Of a stretch of 64,000 nt of DNA, positions 19,257 to 31,322 are shown piece by piece. This stretch comes from Takashimella koratensis (lineage: Eukaryota > Basidiomycota > Tremellomycetes > Trichosporonales > Tetragoniomycetaceae). The first letter of the stretch is position 1. Each line of letters starts with the position of its first letter. Below the pieces are notes generated by a model. The model did not search any database and was not told the origin of the DNA. It saw nothing but the letters and a program-made list of their open reading frames with translations. The stretch lies in NCBI GenBank assembly GCA_003116875.1, contig BCKT01000007.1, positions 1,142,820 through 1,206,819 on the forward strand. Direction: 5' to 3'. The position numbers and the translations under genes were made by a program.

Positions 19257-22200
19257 ATGTCGCCACCTACCCCTTCCCCTGCTCCCAAGCTCAACAAAAT
19301 GTCTTCTCTCGCATCTATGCCCGCTCTCGCCCGTGCTCTCTCTGAACTCCCACAACCATCCTCCACTGTCCGATCATGGCGTATCCTCCTCCTCGTCTCC
19401 GCCGTCAACTCGCTCACCCAGCGCGTCGCGACCCACCTCGAGGATATGGGGTTCACAAACGTTTCGATCGAACTCGCACTCACCGATGACGACATGTACG
19501 GTGCAGTCATCGCACATAGCCCGCATGTCGTGTTATGTCCGTTCTTGGTAAAGAAGGTACCCGATCAGATCTTCCAGAATGTAAGTGGGGACAAGGGATG
19601 CGTAGTTTTAAACTAGAAGACGAGAAGACGGGCAGGTCCTTTGAGCTGGAGTGAGGCGTGGTAGCGTGGCAGTCATCTCTTAATCGGTACCGAAACTGAC
19701 TCTGTCCCAGGTGATCACGCTCATTGTCCACCCTGGTCCCCCTGGGGACGCTGGACCTGCCGCACTCGACTGGGCTATCCTCGGCGACCGAGGCATCGAC
19801 GACGATTCCTCTTCCGCTCTCTCCTCTCTCCTCCAACCCCTCGACCGTTCCCGCCCTTTGCCCTCCCGCCAACGGACCCACTGGGGTATCACCGTCCTCC
19901 AAGCCGACGAGACCCTCGACGGCGGTCCTGTCTGGGCATACGACCAGTTCCCCCTTCCCGACATCACGACAGTCACCAAATCCTACTTGTACCAAAATCA
20001 AGTATCCAACTCTGTTCTCCGCGCAGTGACGGTCGCACTGTGTCGGATCGGAGCGAGCTTTGAGACGCACTGTGACCCGGCTAATCGCGCGACGTGGATG
20101 AGCGTCCGCGCTGACCCTCGGTGGGCGACCGAGTGCGTAAGCTATGCGTCCCCCTTCATGGGTGGGAAAGTACACGACCGGCCCCAGATCAAACCGGGTC
20201 AACGGAGACCCAAGGTCAGTGAACACACCGCGGCCGACGTCGCGAGGATTGTCAACTGCGGTGATAGTCAGCCGGGAGGGACAATCGCTACCACCAAATC
20301 GTTTTTGTTCGTATACGATGCGCACATGCACCTCCGCGCTTCAGACCTCCCGGCCACTGTTCGAGAGCGATTCGACGCCGTGGCAGCCGGTGAGGTTGTG
20401 GCAACTCGTGAAGGCGCGGTACTGTTCAAGACCACGCCAGTGGCGGAAGGAAGCGACGCCGGTATCGCTATCTGGTTGACGCACGGACGCGTGCCCAAAG
20501 CCGCCAACTCGGGCGCACTCAACCCCAAAGTCCCTATGGCAGAGGCAATGACTGCCGCTGGCGAGGGCGCGAAACTCGAGGGTGCACCCGAGTGGGTTCT
20601 TGAGGACTTTACAGAGAAGGAAGGGACTTGGCAACAGGTGTTTGTGCGCACCATCGGTGGCGACAAGCTCACCCAGCTGGTTTACTGGGATTTCTAGTGA
20701 GTCTCTTGCGTTAGGAACAGGTGAAGAGATCTCGACTAACCACTGTGTTAGTAACGGAGCATTCTCGACGACCGGGTGCAAGCTCCTTCTCCGTGGATTG
20801 CAATGGGCTGCCGACCCAGCTCGCGGCGCTGTCTCTGTTCTCGCTCTCATGGGCGGACAATACTTCTCCAATGGTGTGGCGCTCAACATTATCGAAGCCG
20901 CTTCTCACCCTGGTCACGAGACATGGGCGAACATCAACGCCATTGACGATGTCGTCGAGTTCCTCGCTGGTGATTTGTCGACTTGCCCACGGTCGCCGTT
21001 CCTCTCTTCCCCAAGCTTGACGGAACGCGGAATCGTTTCCGTCGCTTGTGTGAGGGGTAACGCCGCAGCAGGTGGTGTTGCCCTCGCCGCGGCATGTGAC
21101 ATCGTTATTGCAGGTAACACGGTGGTTTTGAACCCTGCTTACCGCGCGATGGGGTTGCACGGGTCAGAATTCCACTTGTATTCCTATGTCGAGCGATGTG
21201 GGAGGGACGTCGCGACTCATCTTGTCCGTGATATGCTCCCGCTCAGCGCATCGCATTCGCGTGATCTCGGGCTGGTGGATATCGTCGTCGGAGGGAGGGA
21301 CGCGACAAAGGACGAAGTGGACGCGCAGATTGTCAGCACGCTCAAGAGGTTGGCAGCGGCCTCAAACGAGGGAGATAGGTCGTGGCTTGCTTGTGCGCCG
21401 TGGGTGAGGGACAGGGAAATCCCCCGCCTCGCTGCGCCTAGCGTCCCTGCTCGACCGGGTCAAACCCAGACTCAGTCAACCACTACCACCACCACCACCA
21501 CTACCTCTTCTACCCTCGTTGCCCGCCTCTGCGCCAACAAAGCCGGTCGATACGCTTCCCCATCCCACATCCCGCTCCTGCACTACCGTAACGAAGAGCT
21601 CTCTCAGATGCTTCTCGACAACTTCCACCCTATCCGATCGGAGCGATACCATTCCCGACGAATCAAGTTTGTTCGTAAAGTCAAAGCTGGACGTACTGCG
21701 AACCGATTCGTCAAGCACCGACTGCACGCTTCGCCGGACGAGGAGGAGACTGCGGCGTTTGATGCTGCGCCCGGATGGGTCCGCGGGGAAGAGTGGGGAT
21801 GGGTCGGGTTGCCGATGCCTGATTCGATGAAGGAGGCGTACTCGGAGGGACTTCGGATCGACTTTGGAGCCCACGTCGCGCCAATGCCCGGTAGGAGGGG
21901 GTCAGCGGCCGTCAGTCACAGGTCGAGATCGACCGACGACTCGAGTCTGCACACCGCTCACTCCAACGAAGAGGGCCACCACTCCAACGAAGAGGCAGAT
22001 GACACTTTACTCGTCTCTTCCGTCTCTGCTACCGCTATCAACGGGATGCCAATGTCCTCTGGTGGCGGCGGGTTCTTCACCTCCAAACTTCGCCCCAAAT
22101 CAAAGAAACCAACCACCACGGCACCTACCACCCCGGCTAAACAAGTCGTGTCCGAAGAACCTAGTCCTCCTCGGGCTAGCGTCTCGGGTCCTATCCCGCC

Positions 22201-22768
22201 ACCCAAATCTCTGCGCCGACTCTCGTCTTCGTCCAAGGCTCCTCGGGCCTCACTGCAGATTGATAATCGCCGCCCTTCCACTTCTGCGGGCGACGGACCA
22301 TTCGGGAAACTCACTTCCCGCCGGGCATCCAAAAACGCGTCAACATTTGCTCTGCCCAACTTCTCAGACGACGTACCTCCTGTCCCTCCTATGCCTGCGA
22401 TGGCGAACACTACGCCAACTAGTACCCCTCGAAAGGGGGCGACTACTACGCCCGCCAACACCCCGGCAGCTGGGAACGGGACCACGACCGGCCGATTCGC
22501 GACCCTTCGAGGCTTGTTGAAACCTAAACGAGAGACCAAGGTCACATCCACTACCCCGACCCCAGCGCTCACGCCCGTCGCAGCGCGCACAGCACCTGCT
22601 CCGACCCCAACAGACGAACTGAAATACTCGGGCCCAGCAACGACCTACGATAGGCCGGTTATCCCTAATGAGGGAGATACAGAGAGTCCCTGTTTGTATA
22701 ACGTTACGCAGGACCTAGGCGGGTTTCCGACCCTCCCGAGGAACGCGATTCAGGTGACTAGCGCCTAG
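19257..22768 (+). CDS. HypX/HoxX-like formyltransferase-enoyl-CoA hydratase fusion
   Basis: Three exons (19257-19580, 19711-20696, 20752-22768) give 1,108 aa. Residues about 45-130 form a formyltransferase N-domain with HPGPPGDAGPAALDWAIL, matching the HPG-x2-GDRGPSSLDWAI block of HypX. WGITVLQADETLDGGPVWA and KSYLYQNQVS follow, then a second FMT-like region. From about residue 435 a crotonase domain is clear: GGQYFSNGVALNIIEAA, NINAIDDVVEF and RGNAAAGGVALAAACD. Residues from about 680 carry RRIKFVRKVKAGRTA, then some 300 disordered Ser/Thr/Pro residues absent from bacterial HypX. Bacterial HypX makes CO for NiFe-hydrogenase from formyl-tetrahydrofolate via formyl-CoA. Fungi lack that hydrogenase, so the role here is unknown. 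Confidence 0.85.
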
Positions 22769-22834
22769 GTCGGATAATGAAGCGAAAGAGAGAGACAGAA
22801 GATATCATTGCATTGATTGGGAAAGAGTGATACG

Positions 22835-22888
<54 letters not shown>
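22835..22888 (+). repeat. Poly(A) homopolymer, 54 nt
   Basis: An uninterrupted run of 54 adenines starts 67 nt after the stop of the HypX-like gene, in the space between two convergent genes. It is genomic and not a processed tail, since the upstream gene keeps its introns. Confidence 0.9.
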
Positions 22889-22891
<3 letters not shown>

Positions 22892-23340
22892 ATCTCAAAA
22901 AGAAATGCGGATCATGACCCTTGTCGTAGTTGTCGTTGGTGATCTTGTCGCTACTCTGACTGTGTCTGGCTTCGTTGTTGTCAAAGTACCTTTTTCTGCT
23001 TTTCAATCTTATACGATTTCATTTCTTTTGGACATTGCTGGGTTTTCTTGGAACACATGTAACATTTGATCGTCAACTCTGGAGTGGACACCTGTTCACT
23101 GATAGATTTCAGCGGGGCTCAAGATTCCCGTCCGGCCTGGCTTCGCTATGGTCCTCAACTTGCTCCAAGACGCGACTCTTCATTGCTTATCTATCACCAA
23201 GCCTCTCGCTTCACCAATCGAATAGGCCGCCACGACCGCCACAACACATCACCCAAATGCCCCCCTAGTTTTAAGTGTATCAGATACATGCTCCGAGTAT
23301 GTACATGTACAAGAAGTGACACAAATCGTTGTCATTGGAT

Positions 23341-24988
23341 TTATCCAGTCTTGACACGTTTTCCGATCTGGGCTTGGAAACCCGACTTGATCGCGGAGAC
23401 GGATCGGCCTAGAGTGAAGTAGAGCAAGTAAGGGAGATGGGGAAGGGGAAGGGGAAGGATATTGTCAGTATTGCCTAGGAATGGCGAGAGGTGGGTGAAA
23501 ACGATGCGAGACTTACGAGATCCACACGATTCGCAGGTGAGAAAGTACAATCGGTTCTCCTTGCCCAGCAACGTATCGGGTGACTTGCAGATCTTGCATG
23601 TGACGTACTCGACTGGATTTTGGTCAGCTCTGGTCTTCCCTTCAAGGAGGACCCCGTCTCATCACACCAATACAAGCAGAGCCTGAGGTCTGATAGACAG
23701 GTCCCATGGCTGAACCCCGTGTTCAGACCCACTCACCAATGTACTTTCGCAAGACATTCTCAATCTGTTTCTGTGTGAATCGACCACGCATCACCAACCT
23801 CTGAGCACCATCCATGGACCCCTGAGTACCCAATTCGGCATAGAGGAACATGAGAACGTGTTCAGGCTGTCGGTGAAGACGACGAGTGATATCGACAAAG
23901 TTGGCAAACATGGTCTTCTTGGTACCTTCTCGTGTAACTTGAGGAGGAACAATAGTGTACCGTCGTTTCTCGCCGGCAAGTTCGGGGTTGTTGACGTGGA
24001 GCAATGTGAAGAATCGTTTGAGCAGCTGAGGGAAGGGGGGATTAGATACGCCAGAAAAAAGAATGGGAGAGATAGAAGGTAGAGAAAATTGATTGGTAGT
24101 GAGCAACCCATGGCTGACTACGATAGTCGAGCAACACTCACCTCGGGGTAAGTCGGGTCACGATTCTCCGCCACCCATGCATCCACACCGCCCGTCTCCA
24201 CCATCGACTCTGCCGCTGGGGCCTTGAACACGTCGTCTCCGAGATCACCATCGTCCTCGCCATCGACACCGTCCTCCACGTCAAGGTCGTCGAGCTACAC
24301 CCGTCAGTCGTGTTATTTTTCCCTAGTGCGAAAAGAAGGAGAAAAGAGGCTTCCCCTCTTCCAATGAACATCAGTCAGACAACACTCACCTCCTTGGCAA
24401 AGTCGGCCGCGGGCTTCTTGCTCTTCTTCTTCTTGATCGGCACATCGACGTCATCTCCTGCTGGTTCGGCAGCCTCCTATACTTCATCAGCCCATGCCCC
24501 CAAACCTTCATCTCTTCGTTCCAAACCTTCTCGCCTCTCGCTCAAACCCCAAACCCCTCCTCACTAGCCCAAAAGAACAACGCACCAGGTCAAGCGGGAT
24601 ATCCTTCTTCTTCTTTTTCTTCTTCTTCATATCCGCAAACAAATCTCCAGCATCCTCTGCGGGCTTGTCCTCCTCCCCTGCGCCCACTTGGCTGCTAGCT
24701 GGTTGTTCGGGAGTTGCGCTCGCCGCTGGCTCGGATGATGCCGGTGCCGCCGTCTCTTCAACTTGCTCTGGCGCTGCGTCCTCTGCTTCGTCAAGGTCAA
24801 GAGCCACCTGCTTCTTCTTCTTCTTCTTCATCCCAGCGAAAAGATCAACCTCGGGGTCGGCCACTACAAGAGAGAAGGATATAGTCAGCAAAGGTGGAAT
24901 TTCAAGCGGTGGAGGAGGTAAGAAACAAGGTTTCGTCAGATGAAAGAGAGAGGATAGGTGAGGAATATCTAAAAGGTCACTACGTACT
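23341..24988 (-). CDS. SUI3: Translation initiation factor eIF2 subunit beta
   Basis: eIF2 beta helps deliver Met-tRNAi to the 40S subunit and binds eIF5 and eIF2B. The start codon is split by an intron: A at 24988, then intron 24987-24864, then TG at 24863, giving [18 protein letters not shown]. Three lysine blocks (K-boxes) are visible: [18 protein letters not shown] and IKKKKSKK, each near acidic residues. The conserved core includes [43 protein letters not shown] and [19 protein letters not shown]-terminal zinc ribbon follows (CKIC...CESC) with the end GKRVKTG. Joining the halves yields CAACCATGG, a strong initiation context. An in-frame ATG at 25101 would add a Thr-rich leader unlike the family. 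It diverges from ATP3 over about 395 bp. Confidence 0.93.
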
Positions 24989-25382
24989 GGTTGCTTTTTT
25001 ATCTGTGTGTTCTTCTGAGTAGTGTAGGTAGTGTCTGTGGTCGTTGTGGTGGTTGTGAGTGTGGTGTCAAGTTGTCGTCTGAGGTGTGGAGTGATGGTCA
25101 ATTAGGAGAACAATGAACAATGGTCGAAAAAAGCAGGACACGAGTCGGTGCTCTCTAGAGTGCCACACTCGGAATTACCCGGCATTTCACGCCCAGGCTT
25201 CCTTCCGCCCGCCTATGCACCGTAAGGAGACCTAGCCTTTAAGCAGACCCACCCATCCCCAGCGTACAGTGAGTGACCCGCTACCACATCGTCCCAGTCC
25301 CAACTCGTCTCCATCTTCATCCACCACTCCTCCCGCCCTCTTCTACCCCCACCCCCCACCTCACTCTCCCACCCTTCTCACA

Positions 25383-27067
25383 ATGTTCTCCCGCGCCGCC
25401 GTCCGCCCCGCCATGGCCGTCGCCAGGGCCTCGTCAAAGCAGCAGCAGGCTGGTATGGCGACCCTCAAGGAGATTGACCAGCGGTAAGCCTCGCGATTCG
25501 ACAATGTCTCCCTCGGTTTTTTTCATTCCCTCGGATGAGAACATTACGCTTCGTCTCGACAAAGAGGAGATGTCGGGAATGGAGAGGACTGCATGTGGAG
25601 AGGGAGAATGTGGTCAGGAGAGTGCTCTAGGTGTGCAAGGCAAGGTGATCGTGAAGGGCTTGGGACGAGCAATTGAGAAAAGTGTTTGGAGGTGGAGAGA
25701 GGATTGCGTGAGACGAGGGACCGCGACGGAAGGCGGGATGGGGTGACGCAGCGCTTGTCGAGAAGTCTGGGCTCGAGAGAACGCAGAGGAAACGACGCCG
25801 TCCAAGATTTGAAGCTACTACCATTTTGTTGTGAACTCTTGCTGACCTCGCATTAGTCTCAAATCGGTCAGGAACATTGAGAAGATCACCAAGGTGCGTT
25901 CTTCACTTGAGGCAATCACGTAGGAACCTTCGTCTAACATACCACAGTCGATGAAGGTCGTCGCGTCGACCAAGCTTACCCGTGCGGAGAAGGCCATGCG
26001 TGAGGCCAAGAAGTACGGCAACGCCAACAACGGTGAGTCGCGGTAGGAATCGAGTATTGGTTCTTTTCGCTGACTTTGTTTACCATCTTTCTACTCGACA
26101 TGTCCTTGTTCCTCACCTTGCGCACCATTTGTCGTATCGCTTCGTTTTACTTGTGGTTCCCGGTTTGCTTGTATTCTTCTACCCGCCCACTTCGCCCGTG
26201 CAGAGCTCTTCGAGCACACCAAGTCCGAGGAGGGCGGCAAGAAGATTCTCTACCTCGCCATCTCTTCCGACGGTGGTCTCTGCGGTGGTATCCACTCTTC
26301 CATCACCCGTGCGATCAAGAAGGCTGTCGCTGAGGCCCCGGGAACCATCGCAATTGTCGGTGACAAGCCCAAGGCTCAGATCTCGCGTCTCCTCGCCAAG
26401 GACATTGCCGTCTCCTTCAACGGTATCGGCAAGGACGTCCCGACTTTTGCCGAGGCTAGCGCCGTTGCCGACGAGATCATCAAGAGCGCTGGGGAGTGGG
26501 ACGAGATCAGGATCATCTCCAACCACTACATTTCGGCTCTCTCGTACGAGGCTCGCGTCACCGACGTCATCTCCGCCGACGCCCTCGCCCAGGCTGGTAA
26601 GTGTGACAGGCAGCTGCAACAGCCAATGCTATATTGAGATGTTTCCATACTAATCACCCCGCAGCCGGCTTCCAGGCTTACGAGATGGAGGAGGACGTCG
26701 CCAAGGACCTCGCCGAGTTCGCACTTGCCAACGCCATCTACACCGCTCTCGTCGAGGGCCACGCCGCCGAGATTTCTGCCCGCCGAACTGCCATGGAGAA
26801 CGCTAGCAACGTGAGTGGAGCGGGTCATGGCGACACAAGATTTGATTCCTGGACCTATTTCTTTCCTGGGATCATCTACTGACTCATCGCAGAACGCCAA
26901 CGACATGATGGGCTCGCTCCAGCTCCAGTTTAACCGTGGTCGCCAGGCCGTCATTACCACCGAGCTGTACGTTTTTCCTTCTCCATCCCTTTCCCATTCC
27001 CATTCCCGGCTCCAATCACTGACAACTATGCAGTATCGACATTATCACCGGTGCCTCTGCGCTCTAA
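25383..27067 (+). CDS. ATP3: Mitochondrial ATP synthase subunit gamma
   Basis: This is the central rotor-shaft subunit of F1. The N-terminus MFSRAAVRPAMAVARASSKQQQAGM is a typical Arg/Ala presequence. The mature part starts [38 protein letters not shown], the conserved coiled coil contacting the alpha/beta ring. The Rossmann-like middle has LYLAISSDGGLCGGIHSSI. The C-terminal helix reads EISARRTAMENASNNANDM and QLQFNRGRQAVITTELIDIITGASAL, the family's end. Introns follow codon 33 (about 374 nt, the longest in this gene), ITK, GNANN, LAQA, ENASN and TTEL. A gene for an F1 assembly factor lies 413 nt downstream on the same strand. Confidence 0.96.
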
Positions 27068-27479
27068 GTTGGTCGTTGTCGTATAATGCCATCGGGAAGT
27101 GGATAGAAGTGTTGGCGATGGAAGCTGGGGATGGGTGAGGAGATGGGTAGGGGAAAGAGCAGCAGTACATGCATAGTAGACAGCGGTGTCGGGGCGTGGG
27201 AGAGATGGGCCTGAGGAAGGGGGCCAGAAAAGTAAAACATCAATCCATACGACGAGAAAAAAACCAATGCAGTCTGCTACAGGACGACGAATCAGTCAAG
27301 TTGTTGTGGAGGTTGTGATGTTGCTGGACGGAGGATTCTTGATCATCCGCCGTTCGGCGTCGTCGATAATTTAATTTCGACATTATCATTGCTCATTCAC
27401 CTTTATCCAATCTAATTACTCACCCCTACACAAACCTCGCCTACTTCATTGTCCACCTGGACTTTATTACCCAGCCGTC

Positions 27480-28147
27480 ATGTCCACGACCCACTTGTAC
27501 CGCTCTCTCCTCCGTGAACTCCGTCTAGCCGTACGTCTCTCCCTTCTGACCTTTCACCCCAGCTGGATCCCATCCCGAATCCCTTCCTTTGCTCCCATTC
27601 TCGATCCTTCTCTCCCTACCTCTCCTTCCTCAACCCATCTACCCACCTCGCACCGTTATGCTCTAAGCACAACTCACACCAACCCATTACCCAGTCTAAG
27701 CAACCTCGAACCAAACGAAGTCCCGTGGTCGCTGCCCAGATCCGAACACTTATCGACACCTACGGCACTGAGAGGCGGAGCGGGCTCGACCGGACATTGC
27801 TTGAGACTAGAGATTTCTTGCGATCGTCTCGAATCCACGCGGTGAGTTTGAAGTCGGCTCAAGTGCTTGCGGCATTGGAATTTGGGTGTGGGCCAGTTTG
27901 CGAGGTGAGGGGTTGGGTAGGGTAGGTGCTGCGGGATGTTGTCCGTGGTGATGGTGATCCCGGAAAAGGACAACATTGTATCGCATCCCTACTTTTCCTG
28001 CGACAACGAAGCTGATATTTGATTTTCGGTACATTTTAGGAACTGCTGAAACGCTACAACCCGACTCACGACATGTCGCAGGAAGAGCGAGTTCAAGCGA
28101 CTGCTCGTCGGGTAGGCCTCAACGCTCCTGTCGAGTTCAAGGAGTAG
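27480..28147 (+). CDS. FMC1: LYR-family F1-ATPase assembly factor, FMC1-like
   Basis: Three exons (27480-27530, 27695-27841, 28040-28147), all phase 0, give 101 aa. The N-terminus has the LYR-type motif THLYRSLLRELR. The centre reads QIRTLIDTYG and LLETRDFLRSSR. The C-terminus is ELLKRYNPTHDMSQEERVQATARRVGLNAP. This pattern (a short LYR protein ending in a VGL-x-P block) matches FMC1 proteins, which help assemble or stabilise the F1 sector in mitochondria. It sits directly after ATP3, whose product is an F1 subunit. Another Complex 1 LYR protein is the alternative. Confidence 0.75.
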
Positions 28148-28569
28148 GCGACCGAGTTTTGCTTTTACCCCTACAGTTCTCGACCATCTCCACATTTCCC
28201 GCCTGCGGTGATCTGCGGTGATCTGGGGAAGGGTCGCGGCGCTTTGACGGCTATCGAGGCTGTGCTGGAACTAAAGGAGGGAGAAAGAGAGGGGTTGCAG
28301 TAGTCGGGTGAGCTCGGGATTCAATTAGGTGTCTGTGCGTCAAGTCTCGCGCGACTTGATGCGACGAGATCCCCACCCACTGCAGCAGAGGAGTTGGATC
28401 GACTCGCTGTTGCTATTCGTTTATATCATTATCACATCATATCATATCATCATTCGTATGTACGTTTTACATGTCCCATCGACCTTCCTGTGATTCTCGG
28501 GAACCACGATTCACGAGACAACACGTCGATCTGGATCGGTCCCCTCGAAACCTTTGGCTCGATGAAGGG

Positions 28570-29248
28570 CTAGTTCACCTCCGTCCATGCCGCTTGGACC
28601 TGCTGTACGAGACTCTCCGCGTCCTTGAACTCGTCGGTCCCGCTGATCTCAGCTTCACCCTTGAGTGCAGTCTGTGGATTCCAGGTTCAAGAGTCAGCCA
28701 AACCATAAGCAGCTCGTGTTCAGAAACCAGGTTTGGATGAAAGGTACGATGGTAGGTAGGTACTGAGGGAAGGGACTTACGACCAAGTCTTCCAGACCGA
28801 CCAACGCGTCTTCCAGCGACTTGCGCGTGCGCGGGATCATCTGTTGCGAATCTTTCAGGATCCGTTCCTACCAGCGAGCAAAGGACAACATGGTGAGCAA
28901 GACTTTGACAGGTACGCTTCTCTTCCTCTCCCACCGTCTCCATTTCCTCCAATTGTCAGTCCACCTACTGCATTACGAATATCCGCACCGTCCGCGCCTG
29001 ACTTTTGCAACTTGGCCAAGACCCCTTCCTGTTCCTTCGCTTCGTCCGCATACGTCTTCTCCTCCTTGAACAACCTATACTCATTAGCCAAGCCAGACAG
29101 GGGCAACCTATCAACGACCCGCGGACAGGAGGGAAGGAACAACGCAAGGGGTTTGGTAAGAGGCCAGAGCCAGGGCTTGGGCTTACCGCTTCACGACGCC
29201 GGCTTTGATCTTGAGTTGTCGGATGGTCTGCGCTGCCGAGTCTGCCAT
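28570..29248 (-). CDS. RBL2: Tubulin-folding cofactor A
   Basis: Four exons give 118 aa from the ATG at 29248 to the stop at 28570-28572. The sequence is almost wholly helical: MADSAAQTIRQLKIKAGVVKR, LFKEEKTYADEAKEQEGVLAKL, ERILKDSQQMIPRTRKSLEDA, and a C-terminus ending WTEVN. The KIK-GVVKRL-KE segment and the length match TBCA/Rbl2, a three-helix chaperone that captures beta-tubulin during dimer folding in the cytosol. It diverges from the phosphoribosyltransferase gene across 210 bp. Confidence 0.9.
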
Positions 29249-29458
29249 GATGCGAGTTGGAGAGGGAGGGAGGGGTAGGGGTAGAGGAGGGTAGAAAGGA
29301 GAGGAAGGGAGAAAGGAGAGTGATGGTGATGGTGTGCATGTGCCGCCGGCGGGTATTCAATTTACCTCCACCGTCCATCCACCATCCACTGAACCACACA
29401 CACGGAAATTTTGACCTTATCTCCCCTCTCCTCTCATCTCCACTCCACCTCATCCACA

Positions 29459-31045
29459 ATGTCCGCTCCTAACATGTGAGTGAGCTTGACCTATCTCTCC
29501 CTCTCCCCTCTCCCGACTCGACCCACATGCCAATTGGGATCTACTGCCTACTCTCTCCTCTCATTTCCGTCCTCCCTTGCTCTTCCCCACTCACCTCCTC
29601 AACCCACCTACCCCACACACCTCGGGTCACGCGCTAACGAACCCAGCTTCCGCCTGAGCTACAACGACGTCCACAAGGCCATCCAGAACACGGCCGAGAA
29701 GATCAGGGACGAGTTTGGTGAGTCCTCCCCTGCCCTCGTCCTCTCATCTACTCTCAAACCCCAATTCAAGCTCAAGACCGATGGCTTAGCTGAGAGTCGC
29801 GACTACATTGTCGCGTTTCGTGGGGTGGTTGGACCTGGCTAGAAGTTGTGCTGACTGCTTCGTCTTTGTTTACGAACTTCCCATGCGCCCTCTTCGGCCA
29901 CGCCCTCTACGCACTTTGCGACCCATCAATCACACCTCTACCATCACCTTCTCTTCTCGCACGTTTCTCTTTTCTTTCTTTCGCGACCTTTCGCGACCTA
30001 TTCCAATCCCGATTTCATCGGGGCTAATCTCCAATCTTCCTCATTTCACTCACACGACCCAAACCCACCTCTAAACACCTTTTCGCAACCACCTCCCATA
30101 CCCTGGTAACTACCACCTTCGCCATTGTCGACCTTGTCATGTAGCACCGACCCTGTTCATCGCTATCGGCGGAGGAGGGTTCATCCCTGCCCGTATCTTG
30201 CGGACGTTCTGCAAGACCACCACCGACGGGAAGAAGAAGAACATTCCGATCCAAGCAGTCGGTCTCGTCTTGTACGAGTCGATGGGTGGGGTGAGTGTAG
30301 CTTCAAGACTTATCAGCCTCCTGATCTGAGTGCCTGTCAGCTCGCCTACAACTGGTGCAGACGTTCTGACTCGACGCAGATCGCCGAGGCACAGGGTACC
30401 GAGGTCCGCCGTACCCAGTGGATTGACTTCAGCACTGTATGCCCATCTCAACTCTTCCCAACCTCTGTTGTTTCAAACTACCTTTCCTCGATCTCTTCAC
30501 GATACTTACCTCATTCCCAGCTCGGTGACAAGCTCTCCCATGGTGGCCTGTTGGGTCGAAACATCCTCGTTGTCGACGAGGTCGACGACACACGTACCAC
30601 CCTTGTGTACGTCACAGCTGCGTCTGCTGATCAATTCTATGCGAACCGTCCGCTGACTCGAGGACAGGTACACGATCCGCGAGCTCAAGTCGGATATCGA
30701 GAAGCAGTTGGCCGAGGTCAAGGATGAAGCTGAGCGTGAACGATTGCGAGCGACTACCAAGCTTGGTATCTTTGTCGTCCACAACAAGTACGTCGAGAGC
30801 GGACACAAACTGCACTCTAAAATACATATTACAACTGCTGACATGTTCCCCTTTTGCCTCTGCTTTTGCGTGTACCTCTTACCCTGTTCGAACGCAGGCT
30901 CAAGCCCAAATCAGGCGAACTCCCACCCGACGTCACTTACTTCTCCGCAGTCGACACCCCCGACGTCTGGCTCGCGTACCCGTGGGAATGCGAGAGCGAC
31001 ATTGACGAGCACGACGCGTTGCGCGCGAACAACAAACTCGAGTAG
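29459..31045 (+). CDS. HPT1: Hypoxanthine/xanthine phosphoribosyltransferase
   Basis: A purine salvage enzyme that joins hypoxanthine, guanine or xanthine with PRPP. Exon 1 is 17 nt (MSAPN plus two bases). It continues FRLSYNDVHKAIQNTAEKI, then APTLFIAIGGGGFIPARILR. The PRPP-binding loop is NILVVDEVDDTRTTL. One exon boundary uses GTACGT inside the codon joining TTL to VYTIREL. The C-terminal part has LGIFVVHNK and a KPKSGELPPDVTYFSA segment, ending RANNKLE. The WLAYPWE motif and overall length resemble yeast Hpt1 and Xpt1. I cannot separate hypoxanthine/guanine from xanthine preference by eye. Confidence 0.88.
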
Positions 31046-31322
31046 GTGGTGTTGGTAATTTGGTGAGGTTGTGAGGTAGTGTGGTGGAGAGACTGGCGAG
31101 AGGAGATCAGGGAGGCAGATGTCGGGAGTGAAGGGGCGGAAGTAAGGTGAACTTGAGTGTCTGAATGTCAGAATTAAAGTTGCCAATGTAATCCAAAGGT
31201 CGCCTTTCGCTGTCTCTTTAAGAATAAGAATTGTACAAAACTAAAGAGACAGGTAATCGTATTTTGAGTGTCCCAAATGCATAAACCTCGATATCAACCA
31301 GATCTGTATTCTCTACTCATCA

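Noticed and set aside
19507..20331. 274-codon minus-strand frame
   Set aside because: It lies opposite the conserved HypX-like exons and has no recognisable feature.
22835..22888. Poly(A) run as evidence for a retroposed gene
   Set aside because: The upstream HypX-like gene keeps two introns and I saw no target-site duplication.
24508..25101. eIF2 beta starting at the upstream in-frame ATG (25101)
   Set aside because: It would add a Thr-rich, non-conserved leader; the spliced start gives the family N-terminus in a strong context.
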